A DNA stretch of 64,000 nt. Origin: Nymphaea colorata (taxonomy: Eukaryota; Streptophyta; Magnoliopsida; Nymphaeales; Nymphaeaceae). Positions 1-11,510 of the stretch are shown here, in pieces (the first letter of the stretch is position 1; every line of letters starts with the position of its first letter). The DNA lies in assembly GCF_008831285.2 (NCBI RefSeq), contig NC_045141.1, forward strand, positions 25,281,315 to 25,345,314. Reading direction: 5' to 3'. The notes below the pieces were generated by a model. It was not told the DNA's origin. It was given only the letters and a program-made list of their open reading frames with translations, and searched no databases. The translations under genes and the position numbers were made by a program.

Positions 1-3000
1 GTATGACTAGTTATAGAAAGATATGCGAATTTCGAACAGATGAAAAGATGGAGAGGAAAATCATGATGCAAGTGACAAGAAAGATGAAGTTATATTGAAG
101 CAATCCCATTCGCAGGCTAGTGGGTGGACCCTATATTAAAAATGTCCACTACCCATTTCTATAATTCACAAGCTAACAAGATGATCAGATGTGGTCGGTT
201 CATGTCTAAAACCCTAATGCTTTCAATGAACAAAAGAAGAACACTGCAGAAGAAGAATGACCTTAAACTCAAGAACCACATCAGCTTCTTGAACCCAAAA
301 AAAAAAAAAAAACAGATTAGGCAGACAATTTCTAGTGAGGTTTTCAAACATGATGTTAGTGGATCTACCAAGATCTGCTAGAGAAATAACATCCTTTAAT
401 AAACTAATGGCCCCACAAGAGGTTGTTGAGAGAGAGTAAGACAGTATTGATGGGCTAACTTTTCTTAATAAAAATATAATATTGTGAAAAAGCTGCACAT
501 CTATAGGACAGTCACTAAATATGCATTGCAAGGTTGCATTTGTTCATGCTCTTAACTGTACCACAAACCAGCTTTATACTTAATAGTGCTAAAAACAAAC
601 TTTACTAGCAGGCTAGTAAGCCTACTAATAGCTTATTATATATACTTTAGCAAGCCTGCTAATAGTTTATGATATTCTTCCATTCCAATCAACAGTCAGG
701 ATGCTTACAATGGAACAAAGAAACACACCCTTATAGATTACTCCCCAGCCTAATGTGTTGGCAAAAGAAGGAAACACTGATAACTCAACAGTGTTCCACA
801 TTCTATGTGGGGGTTGTAGTTTATTATTTGAAACAATGTATAGGCTCTAAGCCTAGGTAATTTTTAACTATCTAAAACAGTTATTTATTATGTTAAATAT
901 GCTTAGTGCTTGTTAGCCTACAGAAGGTTTCAAGAAATTGACTAGTCAAGTGCACATGCTGGTGAAACTGTACGGAATCGGCACCGGCGCGAGGAAAACA
1001 AAATGATTTGTTTAATGATAGACTTAGCCCTACCTAGATTGATGCTCTTTACTTTCACGACATAAAGATCGGTGATTATGCCGGATGATTAGGGTTTGTC
1101 ATGTTGGTTTAGATAATAGAAAAGGAAGGAATGTACATAGAAAAGAGACTTTGCTTTGTTTTTATATGTTAATGGTCATCAAATAAAGCGCCCTGGAATC
1201 ATGAACACAAATGGCAAATGCATTGAACCTGAAAAACAATGATGTTAAGGCCTTTAATTTTGTATAATCAACCAAGAATATACATACATACACGCACATA
1301 AATACAAATAGAAACTCAAATAACAATGCTCCTAGAAATGCTAGCATTTTTGTTGTGTACTTGGCTTGTTTAATTGGTCAGGACAACCTTCTACATTGTT
1401 CTATTATGTTTGTCTGAGTTCTATATTTTGTCATTTCTACTCACACTTATCAAATATGAGATGTTACAATGGTGAAAATGAAACAGACGCACATGATCCA
1501 GCTTTCACATCTATAAAATTTTCAAAGCAAATCTTGCCTTGAGTTCTTTCACAGAAATATGAAACTACTTACTAGTTAGTCTTTGTTAGTTACTGATAAA
1601 GAATTGCAGAGAAACGTTGAATCCTTCAAATGATAATGCTTCTAAAAAAATTGAAGAACACTCCCATTTTAAAATGCATGACTTGTCTTTTGTCCTAAAA
1701 CATGAAGATGTTGAAGTGGGAGGCAAACAAATTATGTAGGATAATGATCTTACAAATAGAAAAATACCAATTACTTAGTCTTGAAAAATGAAAGTTAGAG
1801 TTCACAAATTTGTAATCAAGGTGTATGCATATGAAAAGCCCTTTTACTAAACTAACTCAATTATTAAATTGCAGATCAAAATTCCATCCAACAGACAGAT
1901 CTTGAGGTATAAGTATTGACCATGGTTAGGTCTAAGCATATCATTCGAATATATTTTCTTCCCTCAAAAAATTGCACTTTTACGATATATAATTGTGATG
2001 TTTCATGCAACGGTGCACGTACAGGATTAGGTAAACAAAAAGCATAGACTTCTTTTTTCAGCAAAATTTCGCAACATGGGGACCATTTTGCAATATGATT
2101 CCTAGAGCAGGGACCAGTTTGTTTAAAACCATAGTCGTTTCCCCCACCCACAATTTTATTTCATATTAAATAGGTGACAATAATTCCTGGAACTACACTT
2201 TATCAAGATTGCGTTCTTTGATGTGCGTTCCTAAGACTTGAGCTGTTCTGTTCTTCTATGACTTTTGCATAGAGGCACCTTTCTTCTTTCTCTTATTCCA
2301 AAAGCATGCAAGCTGTAGCTCTTGGGCGTCGGGTGCAGTACTAGTTACTAGGGCCTGCATAGGCCCTGTCCTCACCTTCAATTTTTTAAAAAAAAAAAAT
2401 TACATGTAAATTTAAAAAAAATCATTTGTTATGTATAAAAATTTTGAAAAATGATATTTTAGGTCTTAGTCAAAATTTGCAAACTTTAATTTGGTCTACC
2501 TCATGAAAAACTTCTGGCTCCATCCCTACTCATTACATTGGATAAAGGATTTAGACTGCCCATATTTGATAGCTTTGGGTCTTATGATTATCATAGGCTG
2601 GTCTCAAATTCATGTTAAAGATAAAATCCTTAGCTTAAACAAAAAGTGGGTTTTGGGTCTTAAATTTATGTTAACTTATTAAAATCAGAGATATGTGAAA
2701 GGAGGAGGGAATCGGACCACAGATCCATGGTTCAAAAATATATATGACAGGTTTGATCGGGAAATCTGAGGCTGTCAAACATACCTTTAGTTTCTGAATC
2801 CATGTTCTGTTTTTTCATTTAATGAATTAGGAAAAGAAAAGTACAAAACCTTAGACATAGCTCTTGTTAGCTTGACCTTTCGATTATTATGGAATATAAA
2901 TAATGATCTCATATGAGGTGAATAAAATTCTAGATGTAGAAGCTGCACACCGGCTAAGCCCTATCTTGTATATGAGTCTACTGGCTAGTGGCTAAAGATT

Positions 3001-4000
3001 ATTTCAATTTCAATGTTGACAGTATCAGTGACAGATTTGTTTCTAACAATGACGCAGAGAATCACCATAATTTAATGGGTGCATTTAATAGATTATTAAA
3101 AGAAGAGAAAATTTCATTTTAGGGGTAGATGGGTCTCGTATTACCTTTTTTCCAGATATGGAACCTTCTTTTGGTGCCAGTTGATGTCACGATTGTCAAC
3201 CCATAACCGCTTTCTCATATTACTGGTCATTTTATATTAAATAAAAATATGATACACCAAAAAAAAAATTATGTAGGAAAGCACCTCCATATAATTGTTT
3301 TTGCGTTCAGAAATTCCTCCTCTTTTTTTCTTTTCCATTTTCATGTTTTCATAAAATTATTTTTTATTTTCTGGATAATAAACCCTATAGCTTTTCATAA
3401 ACTGGAGAAGAATACAAATAATCGCTCAAATTTTGACACAATTACAGATGACTGCTTTAAAATTTGGAGAAGTTACGAATAATTCACAAGCGCCCGCTTT
3501 ATGAGAATGGTAAAGACAAGTATGGCTAAAGAGACCGTTTTACGCTTAATAAAAATTTGTTTCTCTGAAAGAATCACAAATCACGCTTTTCAAGACGGTT
3601 GCTCAGTAATTTCATTCGCACGTTCTCTCTCTCTTAGCCTTTTGATTTTACGATAACGCCTAACTGAAATACAAAATTACAAAGAACCCAACCTAAAAAC
3701 ACGTAAGGTACTTTTTTTTTTCCCTCTATGGGTGAAATTATCTTTTTGAATATGCTTTAGCATTTTCATTCAGAAACAGAAAGCATGTGGCCGCAAATTA
3801 TTTTGTAAACTTAGCTGGTCATTTGTATTTTTCCAAAATATGAAGTAGTTTTCTGAAAATAAATCAAAGTTAAGCAGCTTTTTGTAAACTTCTCGGAAAA
3901 TAAAATTAGTTTATAATATATGTAAGATTGAGTAGGGGAGGAACGAGAATGAAGAGATAACTATGGATGATTTCATTTATCATGGCGCAAATAATAAACT
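1..4000. other. Intergenic AT-rich stretch, no supported gene
   Basis: No open frame here has codon structure, splice-bounded exons or a motif I recognise. The sequence is AT-rich with short homopolymers, for example an A run at 299-311. Around 2290-2530 is a stretch that reads like a decayed transposon end: a G+C-rich edge, an A/T-rich core and an edge resembling the dispersed 'ctggctcc' plant repeat ends. I could not define its borders. Confidence 0.5.
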
Positions 4001-4009
4001 TCTCGGACA

Positions 4010-4650
4010 CACCATCACATGTCCACAGTAGTATATATCCTTGATTCCGTTAGGCTGAAGTATTTGAGTCCATCATCAACGAGATCACCTTTTGCTTCCA
4101 AGATCTCAGTATTGCAAAGAATTCGATATTATTTGCTGACCGACCCCATGGCCAGCACTCTGTTGGCAGTTTCCACAGCTTTTCTTGAATATCCACATAG
4201 GCCAAGCAGGCCTAAAATCAAAGCCTTTCATGACATAATGTCGTCCTGAACCATCTTCACAATTGAAGAATTGTTTTCATTCTGATATGCATCCATGGAG
4301 TATTTACATACTGATTAAGGAATTGCCAACAAAGACATTGCTACCCACACAAACGATTCTTAATATCTGTCTGTGAACTTTCATCTCCTCTGTTAGTGGT
4401 GCTAAAAGAGACAACAGTCATAACAATATGATCAGTTTCGCTTCAAATATGGTCATGACTGTAACAGACATAAAAGGACAGGAAAGTTCAGTTCCTGGCA
4501 AGCTTGAGATCATTATATTTCAGGAATTCACATTCTTCCCCTTCATCTTGGCAAAGACAACAACATTTATGTGCAGGTTCTTCTTCAACCTGTCCAAAAC
4601 TGAAAACTGTCATGGAAGACCAACATGGTTTTATTAAGGAGGAAGCCTTC
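4010..4650 (-). pseudogene. Decayed pentatricopeptide-repeat (PPR) gene fragment
   Basis: Read on the minus strand, separate short frames resemble a plant PPR protein in the right order. First comes a piece reading KMKGKNVNS, stop, NIMISSLP near 4550-4490, like the usual 'M..KNV.SWN.MI' repeat start. Then comes LGLCGYSRKAVETANRVLAMG near 4240-4155. Last is a piece containing GDLVDDGLKYFSL near 4080-4040, like the common 'GLVDDGLKYF' repeat. The pieces lie in different frames with stops between them, so no full protein can be made. PPR proteins normally bind organellar RNA. The call rests on remembered family consensus and could be coincidental in part. Confidence 0.4.
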
Positions 4651-5113
4651 CGGCACAGTCTGAAGACCAAGAAGAAGAAATGAAGCAAACACACAAGAAC
4701 GCAAGAAGTAATACAGAAAGACTAATAGTCTTCCAACACCACGGCCACACCATTATTTAAAGAAGACAAGAGATGCTGACCCTTTTAACATGGAGAATAT
4801 GACAACATATACCCATCGCTCACAATTTTTTGTATAATAGATGAAGCTTATGAAAATTGGGAACACGCTCCACAGTTTAACAAGTTTGCAGGTTGCAAAA
4901 GGAAAGTGCTACGTGAACAAATATTTTGAAAATAAGACGGTGATTCATAATCTATTACATAACAATCTTTCCAAAATAAAATTGTAATTGAATCACATAT
5001 CTTGGAACTGATGAAGATATATTGACCATTATCCCAGTCTTCTCTTTGTCTCTAAATCTATTTGGATTCCCAACTGAATTTTTGTCCTCATGATGTTGAT
5101 TTGCCATGTTGCA

Positions 5114-5532
5114 GGCGAAATGCCACCTGATGTTGCATCATCTCTAGTTGATATTCTATTTAAGACATTATTCGTTTATGATGATCGGACATCGAGAGAG
5201 GCTGTAGATTATATTGTTATTAAAGCACTTGGGGAAGAAGCGTTTACGAAAAGCCTTGCTGCATTCTTGTTCAGTTTGTGGAAAAGCAGTTGAAGGCTCG
5301 AACCCCTTTTTGTTGTTACAGGCTGCTCAAGTGGTCATTCATGCTTCTGCGATGGAGCCGGTTCACCATTGTCTCAAACAATGGATTTTCAAAAATTGCT
5401 ACTTTACAAATTACAATCATCTCTGCCTTGTACACTTTATCAGGGCCCTTTCCGTGTGTATAGAGCTAGTAGGAAAGCATTTGTTCAGTTTATAGCTGAG
5501 GTACTCCAGCCTGACGACCGTGTTTCTGGTCT
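5114..5532 (+). pseudogene. GCN1 (ILITYHIA) gene fragment broken by frameshifts
   Basis: Three consecutive plus-strand frames carry a continuous match to the N-terminal part of plant GCN1, the ribosome-associated HEAT-repeat activator of the eIF2-alpha kinase GCN2. Frame one (5114-5275) reads MPPDVASSLVDILF, then VYDDRTSREAVDYIV and ALGEEAFTKSLAAF. Frame two (from about 5270) reads VQFVEKQLK, CYRLLKWSFMLL and TIVSNNGFSKIATLQ, ending at a TAG near 5462. Frame three (from about 5447) reads GPFRVYRASRKAFVQF. At least two frameshifts are needed to follow the homology. The fragment begins just after a 'ttgcag' acceptor-like site, so it looks like a piece of genomic DNA, intron edge included, and not a retrocopy. 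No other GCN1 part was seen nearby. Function is very unlikely. Confidence 0.68.
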
Positions 5533-5856
5533 CCATGAATTGAACTTTCGCATGGTTTACTGTCAAAATCAATTATCTTGGCCCTAACTTTTTCTGATAC
5601 CGTTGAATCTTATTTTTTTCGCCTACGGGAAATTTCCAGGCATTCAACCAGGCCATTAAAATGAGGAGGAAGTAGAAACCTAATGAGCAAAATGAATTTT
5701 AAAATGAGCATAAAACTGAACGTCGGGTACCTGTCAGCTCTGTTTCTCCCAATGTGGCTGGTGAATGCCAGAACTGCTTAGCCCTACTGTGCTAAGCGTG
5801 GCGTCTGAACCCCATTTTTCTCTATCTCCTTCCTTCTTCCTCTCCGGTCTCGCTCT

Positions 5857-5860
<4 letters not shown>

Positions 5861-5889
<29 letters not shown>
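5861..5889. repeat. (CT)n microsatellite
   Basis: An uninterrupted CT run of about 29 bp in a pyrimidine-rich setting. Confidence 0.9.
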
Positions 5890-5891
<2 letters not shown>

Positions 5892-6120
5892 AACCCCCCC
5901 TTAAACGACTCTCTTGATTCTTTGATAACAAGTTCGGACATATACATACATATTGCATTCAGGTGCTAGTCTACATCCTTTCCTTATAACATTTTTCACT
6001 TTTATTTCCAATAGTCTACTTCATGGGTGTGATTTTTATGTTCAAAATATTGCATTTATTGAGAAAGTTACATTTATAGGCCCGGCCTTGCCACCAGTGT
6101 CCTCCAGCAACAGGCTGACT

Positions 6121-6303
6121 ATCTGTCGTTTATGTTAGTCATTTTTTTTCTCCCTGCGTTTTACAGATAACTTTTTAAAGTGCAGCAGCAATTTATTTTT
6201 GTTTAGCTAACGATTTGTCGTTTACGTTAGCCATTCTTTTTCTCCCTATGTTTCAGGGATAACTTTTTAAACTGTAGCAGCAATTTATTTGTGTTTAATT
6301 ATT
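6121..6303. repeat. Two-copy tandem duplication, about 92-bp unit
   Basis: Copy one (6121-6212) and copy two (6213-6303) share, in the same order, 'gtcgttta.gttag.catt', a T-rich and 'ctccct' block, 'gataactttttaaa' and 'gcagcaatttattt'. They differ by scattered substitutions, so the duplication is not recent. Confidence 0.85.
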
Positions 6304-6929
6304 ACTAACAAAATAATTGAGGAAATTTACCCATTGCATGCAAATTGTCCTTTTCTGCCGAAACTTGTAGCTGAAAGGATTAGATGGGGTGTGTACTAAA
6401 AATGGTGGCGCAAGTATGAATCCCTCCTCCGGCCGGCCTCCGAGCAAAACGCCCTTCCATCCTCAGGAATGGTCCGAGGATTCAACCCTACATTTGTTCG
6501 CCCATGACTTGTTGGGTGAATAGTCAGGTGAGCGGATTATCTAACGAACCACTTGGAGCACTTGCTGCTCCCTCTTCCCCAGGCCATTTTAAGACTAGAG
6601 CAGGGTGAAGGGGATATTTTGTTGCAGACTAGCAGCATAAGTGCGTTGCCTATATTTTCCAATGTTCCTATGCTTGTTAATGTTCCTGAATCTAGTACAG
6701 TAAATGGATTCAATTCCTGAAATTTGTAAGCCGACTTACTTACCTGAGCAGCCACAGCTTAATTTCTCGCATAGAAGAGGGTCTCGAAGAACACCGAACG
6801 TTGCCTGAAAAGTGTTTACTGTAAGCACTTTTTCTGCTAGAAAGAGGAGGCCGGGTGGTCAGGCTTTTCCATGAAACGAGCTCCGTTGAACCGAAGATTA
6901 CCCCTTCTCGATCGGCGTCCGTTTGGAGG

Positions 6930-7046
6930 CATAAAAGCAGGAAGCTTAATTGAAACGAAGACGTTAGTAAAAGAAGTCGGAGTGGGGTCATAAAAGCACT
7001 AAGCTTAATTGAAACGAAAACGCTGTAAAAGAAGTCGGAGTCAGGG
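6930..7046. repeat. Two-copy tandem duplication, 59-bp unit
   Basis: Both copies start 'cataaaagca' and share 'aagcttaattgaaacga' and 'gtaaaagaagtcggagt'. Copy one is 6930-6988 and copy two 6989-7046, with a few mismatches and one short indel. Confidence 0.85.
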
Positions 7047-8018
7047 CTAAGGCAACACGGGGTCGACCTGAACAGGCTCGCCAGAGTGACAGTGTCATCG
7101 ATCGGAACGCCTCCATAATCTCTGCCTGCGGAAGGACGGGAAGGAGTGAGCTCAAAAGAGTTGGGATCATATGCGCGGAAGCTCGGCCATAATATTCTAA
7201 TCGTATAGGAAATTAGGAATCACGTTCAAATGCAACTCGTTTAACTCCGGACTGAAATCCAACAGGCATTCAATTTAAACATACAATAACTTGGTCCTGA
7301 TTTCCTCACTATACCTCCTGACCCATATTTAACTCGACCTGTCCGGTCTTGTTTGAACCCAAGCTAGAGGCCTGCACCTGGTCTGCTGGAGGCCCTGCGA
7401 AGGCTAGCCAGGTATTTCTGAAGCTTCCGATGCATAATCAGGGAATTCTGAAGGTTATTTTGGACATTTGAAGCTGTTTACGGAAATTGGGCAGACGCCT
7501 CCCTTCAGTAACTGACCACCCTTCCTGACCGCGTCCATTTTCCCGCGCAAATCCGTGGACCCCTATATCCCTTAACTTTGCTAGAAAGGTCAGAAGCAGG
7601 AGGACTCCTTAGGATCGTGTCCTTGGAACAATGACCCTGGACGTTGGCCAAGGACATCTTCGTAACAAAAGCAAGGAAAACCACGATGGCGCCAATTTAA
7701 CGACTTTTGTGTTGAAATTCATTCCAAGAAAGCGCGGTAGAATATTTTTCCATGTCCATCGCAAAAAAAAAAAAAAAAAAATCAACGATTAGCTAGCTAG
7801 CAAAAGTTCTTTCGGACAGACGAAAATCAAGAATTAAATCCCAAAACATCAAATATATGTGAACAGATTATCTTGAAACTTTCTCGGTACTTCCGAGAAC
7901 GATATGGTCCCAAGAATAACTCCATGTATGAGGCACGACAGCCAGATGAGCTTTCAGAATTTCCATGGTTCATAATTGTCCTTCTCATCTTGCAATTCCA
8001 AGTTTCTTCTGAAAATTT

Positions 8019-8817
8019 TCAGAGAACTCTTCTTTTTCCAGACATTTTCGAGTTTCCATTGATCGTTCCCAGAGGATAAACCTCCTTCGAGTTACATTCG
8101 CTCACTACCGGAATCAAGACAGTTCGCACTGTGGACGGAAAAAAAAAAACAGAGTGCTCTCTCTCTCTCTCTCTCTCGCTCACCATGGTGACGACTAACG
8201 AAGGAACGACATAACTTAGGCTGATGGATCCTGCAGAAGCCGTGCATAGCTACTATCTGAAAAGGAGAAAACAAAGGAGAAAAGCTTCAAAAGTCTACCT
8301 ATAATGCATCACAATATATGAAAAAATGTCAAGAAAAGAGAAGATAAAACAGAGGAGGTGATCATTACAATCGACTTGATCGTAAGGCGAAGAGAAAAAG
8401 TATAACCAAACGTGGATGAACATGCCGAAAACACAAACGTCGCCGAGCTCTTGCCGGGAAAAAAATTGAGGTTTTTGCACGCTAGTTTGGTTTCCCCCTG
8501 ATCAGCGACGATCAACACTCTAACTTTGCACTAATTTGATCTGATCGACATCTCTCCCATGTTATTAGGGTGCTTTCACGTCTATGCTATAAACGAAGAC
8601 GCTCATTGATCCAGACAGTCGAAATTTCCTTCAACATCGACGATCGGTTTGTCCTGACGATGAAAATTCTTGGCGACGATAAGCATATGAACGAGAGAGA
8701 ATAAGAGAGGACCTGATTGAGCAGATCAGCGGTGAGGTTGTGGCCGTCGTCGGGCTTCGCTTGGAATGAACCGTACTCCTCCAACGCGATCTCCTTCGCC
8801 GTCCTCCTCTTTCCCAT
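8019..8817 (-). CDS. Candidate three-exon gene for a ~95-residue protein, family unknown
   Basis: This is a weak gene model. Exon 1 (8713-8817) starts at an ATG and reads MGKRRTAKEIALEEYGSF, then KPDDGHNLTADLLNQ, stopping at a cag|gt donor. Exon 2 (8184-8256) follows a ttttcag acceptor and continues IVAMHGFCRIHQPK to a catg|gtgagc donor. Exon 3 (8019-8128) follows a T-rich tract ending ccacag and runs to TGA. Lengths of 105, 73 and 110 nt keep one frame (96 codons including the stop). Exon 1 has protein-like composition (basic start, acidic middle, leucine-rich end). I do not recognise the family. Exons 2 and 3 are less convincing, and a CT microsatellite sits in the second intron, so a truncated or dying gene is equally possible. 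Confidence 0.35.
8157..8177. repeat. (CT)n microsatellite
   Basis: A CT run of about 21 bp inside the second intron of the candidate minus-strand gene. Confidence 0.85.
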
Positions 8818-8903
8818 CTCATATGGAAAGTGGCAACGATGAAAGGTTCATAATGCAAAGACCGATCATTGGTACGAAGAAAAAGCATCTCATCAACTAC
8901 CAA

Positions 8904-11400
8904 GTGCCAACAACTTGGATGTGGAAATTGGACGAAATACAGATCGACCCTTGCTACTCACAACATGTTTCTCAAATATCAACAAGAAAATGATGATACA
9001 TCTGAATTTTATGTAAGCTCTTAATCATCACAATGATCAAAAACTAAGAGTTAACTACTCTTTCAAAAAAAAATTGTGGTGATTGAAATTGATGTGAAAC
9101 TTATTAACAACAATTCTAGTTGTAGTCCTACTTGATTAAGATCACTATATAGATATTTATATGATTAAATATAAGATAATGTTCTTAATTACATTTTTTT
9201 GGGTATGGCGTGTCAAATCTACAATTGTCTAATGGACGACATATTATCTCAAAATTAACCAACAACAAGGTACCTTAGAATAGGAACTGATTTTGGAAGA
9301 CGAAAAACTACATGCAAATTGTGTGATGACCGGAAAAAATGCGGATGTTCCGTGATTGTGAGTTTAATTCCTCTTCCCGTACTGACATTTTTGCGTTCAT
9401 CTCTGCTATGGATTCAATAATCGGCAACTTTTATTCCACTTTACGAGAAATTTCGAGATATAATATCAAATAAGATCTGCAAGGTTGAACAACTTTGAAA
9501 ATTTTGCTTTCGCTTTGTCAATTTTGCTGCCAAAAGTAGCATTATCATGTTCACTGGCTGCAAAATTCACCGGGGCTTAGAAGCTGTGAAGCTTTTTGGA
9601 AATTGCATTCTGGGGTTCTTCCACATTTGAGGATGCTGCGAACAACGAACAAGATCGTGAACATGTTCACGAACTTGAATGTTTTTTTTTTTAGTCGATC
9701 GGACAACCAACAACTCGTAATGAGCATGTTGATGAACTTGGTAGTTTACAGGAATATCACAAAACCAGGTGTTTCTAAGGTGATCGAGAAAGAAATTATT
9801 TTTTCCACCATGGGAATTGTGAAATTCACCTTCCAAGAAGATCCTCCTCTAAACACTATCAACTTTCAAAAAGCCTGAGCCTTCCACCGTCTTTTTGAAC
9901 GCACGCAAACTGTAGTTAGACATTCTACCTTTTAGTGGCCGAGCTAGAAGTATTTGGCTAACAGACATTATAAGGCGAATTTTATATGTGAATATATAAA
10001 AATTTGGAGTCAAGCAATAAGTAAATAAGATTTTTTTTTTTGGGGAAATGGGCCGGATCTAGTTTAAGGGTTTTGTGATTTTACATTAAGCCGGACCAAA
10101 TATATTTAGCTGAGAAACATTCACCATATATTTGAAGAGCATTTTATATTTAAATATATAAAAATTTAGAGTCAACCAATGAGCAAATAAGAAAAATTTC
10201 ATAGGGCACAGTGAGCAATTGTCCACATGTGTCTCCGCCCCTACAGGTTTCAAATGAGCTGGACCTAGTTTGAGTGTTTTGTGATTTTATATTATGCCGA
10301 AACTGCATCAATTTTTCCTTTTTAACTCCTTCAACTTGAAGGTCTTTAGGCGCCTAAACAAAAAGGAATGCAAACTAAGGAAAATATATAGCCACGTCTA
10401 ACGATACTTTGTATAGCCAATAGGGGCAAAACCTGCAAACACATCCCACCCATTTTCCTCCCTCCTTAGTGGCCACTACAGTACTTGAAAAGCTGGAAGA
10501 AGTGTTGATATGAATAAGAGAAAGAGAGAGAAAAAGCCGATATAATGAAAATGCATAACAAAATTTGAGAAGAAGATGTTCTTTAGATACAAGAACAGAC
10601 TTCAAAAATAAAAGAAAAGAATGAAATATACATTACAACAATACAATAAAACAGAATAAGAGGGGATAGACGGGGCAACATTACAACAATACAATAAAAC
10701 AGAATAAGAGGGGTAGGAAAAGAGTAGATAGACGGGGCAATAGAGTCACACATTAACAAGAGAGAGAGAAAAAGAGCAAATTGTCTTGGATGAATATGAC
10801 AATTATAATTAGGTGAAGTTTAAAAATTTTACAATTTAAGAATGAGTTGGAGAATCCAAAGTTGGCACACGGTTAGGGCAAAGGTTGATATGTGGTTAAT
10901 TTTCATTTGAATATCATGATCATTATGATCCCAATCTTATGTGCTTCAAACAAGAGCAAAGGTAGCATCACAAGAATAAGCATGAACTGAGCTTGAGCAT
11001 TAAATTTAAAAATATATTTTTAATATAAAACAATACATAAATATAATTAATGATAATAAAATATTATATATATATATATATAAATAAAAAAATTAAAAAA
11101 ATAAATTACTAGGTCCAAATCGCTAACCCTTTTTCCTCTTTTTTTCTACGAGTACCCGACACCGGACCCAGTTACATATGTCTACATAAGACATAAAAGA
11201 AGGTTCGCTTAGACCTTCTTTCATGAGAAAACCGAATCCGGGTTTGGTCTAGATACACACGCCCAACACGGGTCCGGGCACGCCCCAAGATGGGTTCGAG
11301 CACGGATCTGATTAAAATTCGACGCTGGCTACACGAGAGGCAGAGGCAGAGGCAGAGGCACGCGTTTTTACTTGTAAGCCTCGGATCGAGCACACAATTA
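8904..11400. other. Intergenic stretch upstream of SNRNP48
   Basis: No gene was recognised. Two related blocks (about 9970-10095 and 10135-10310) share 'atatataaaaatttggagtcaa', 'aaataaga' and 'gttttgtgattttA' segments in order, so an old duplication of about 170 bp is likely. A second duplication lies at 10630-10739. An AT-rich (TA)n tract lies at about 11062-11083. Confidence 0.5.
10630..10739. repeat. Two-copy tandem duplication, 48-bp unit
   Basis: 'acattacaacaatacaata' followed by 'aaacagaataagagggg' occurs at 10630 and again at 10678. Both copies continue to 'gatagacggggca'. The second copy carries a short extra piece before that ending. Confidence 0.9.
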
Positions 11401-11458
11401 ATTTAAACCCGGGAAGGAGCCTGAGCTGATGACCCGAAAGAACCGGAAAGAGGCCTTC

Positions 11459-11466
11459 TATAAAAG
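11459..11466 (+). promoter_or_regulatory. Probable TATA box of SNRNP48
   Basis: TATAAAAG lies 45 bp upstream of the chosen ATG at 11511. A start site about 30 bp downstream would leave a very short 5' leader of roughly 20 nt. Only the motif and its spacing support this. Confidence 0.55.
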
Positions 11467-11510
11467 GGTTCCCCCCGCTCTTTTTCTGCAAATTTTTGCC
11501 GGGAGCCTCC

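Larger units (their letters stand above)
5533..8018. other. Intergenic stretch with two tandem duplications
   Basis: No gene was recognised. It contains a CT microsatellite (about 5861-5889), a two-copy tandem repeat of about 92 bp (6121-6303), a two-copy repeat of 59 bp (6930-7046) and an A run near 7764-7781. Short open frames on both strands have no recognisable content. Confidence 0.5.

Noticed and set aside
6470..6500. tRNA-like B box on the minus strand ('gggttgaatcc')
   Set aside because: No matching A box or cloverleaf arms at the right spacing. A similar 'ggttcgagcc' near 5290 lies inside the GCN1 relic and also lacks the rest of a tRNA.
11496..11510. Upstream start of SNRNP48 at 11496
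   Set aside because: That codon is TTG, not ATG. The first ATG in frame is 11511.
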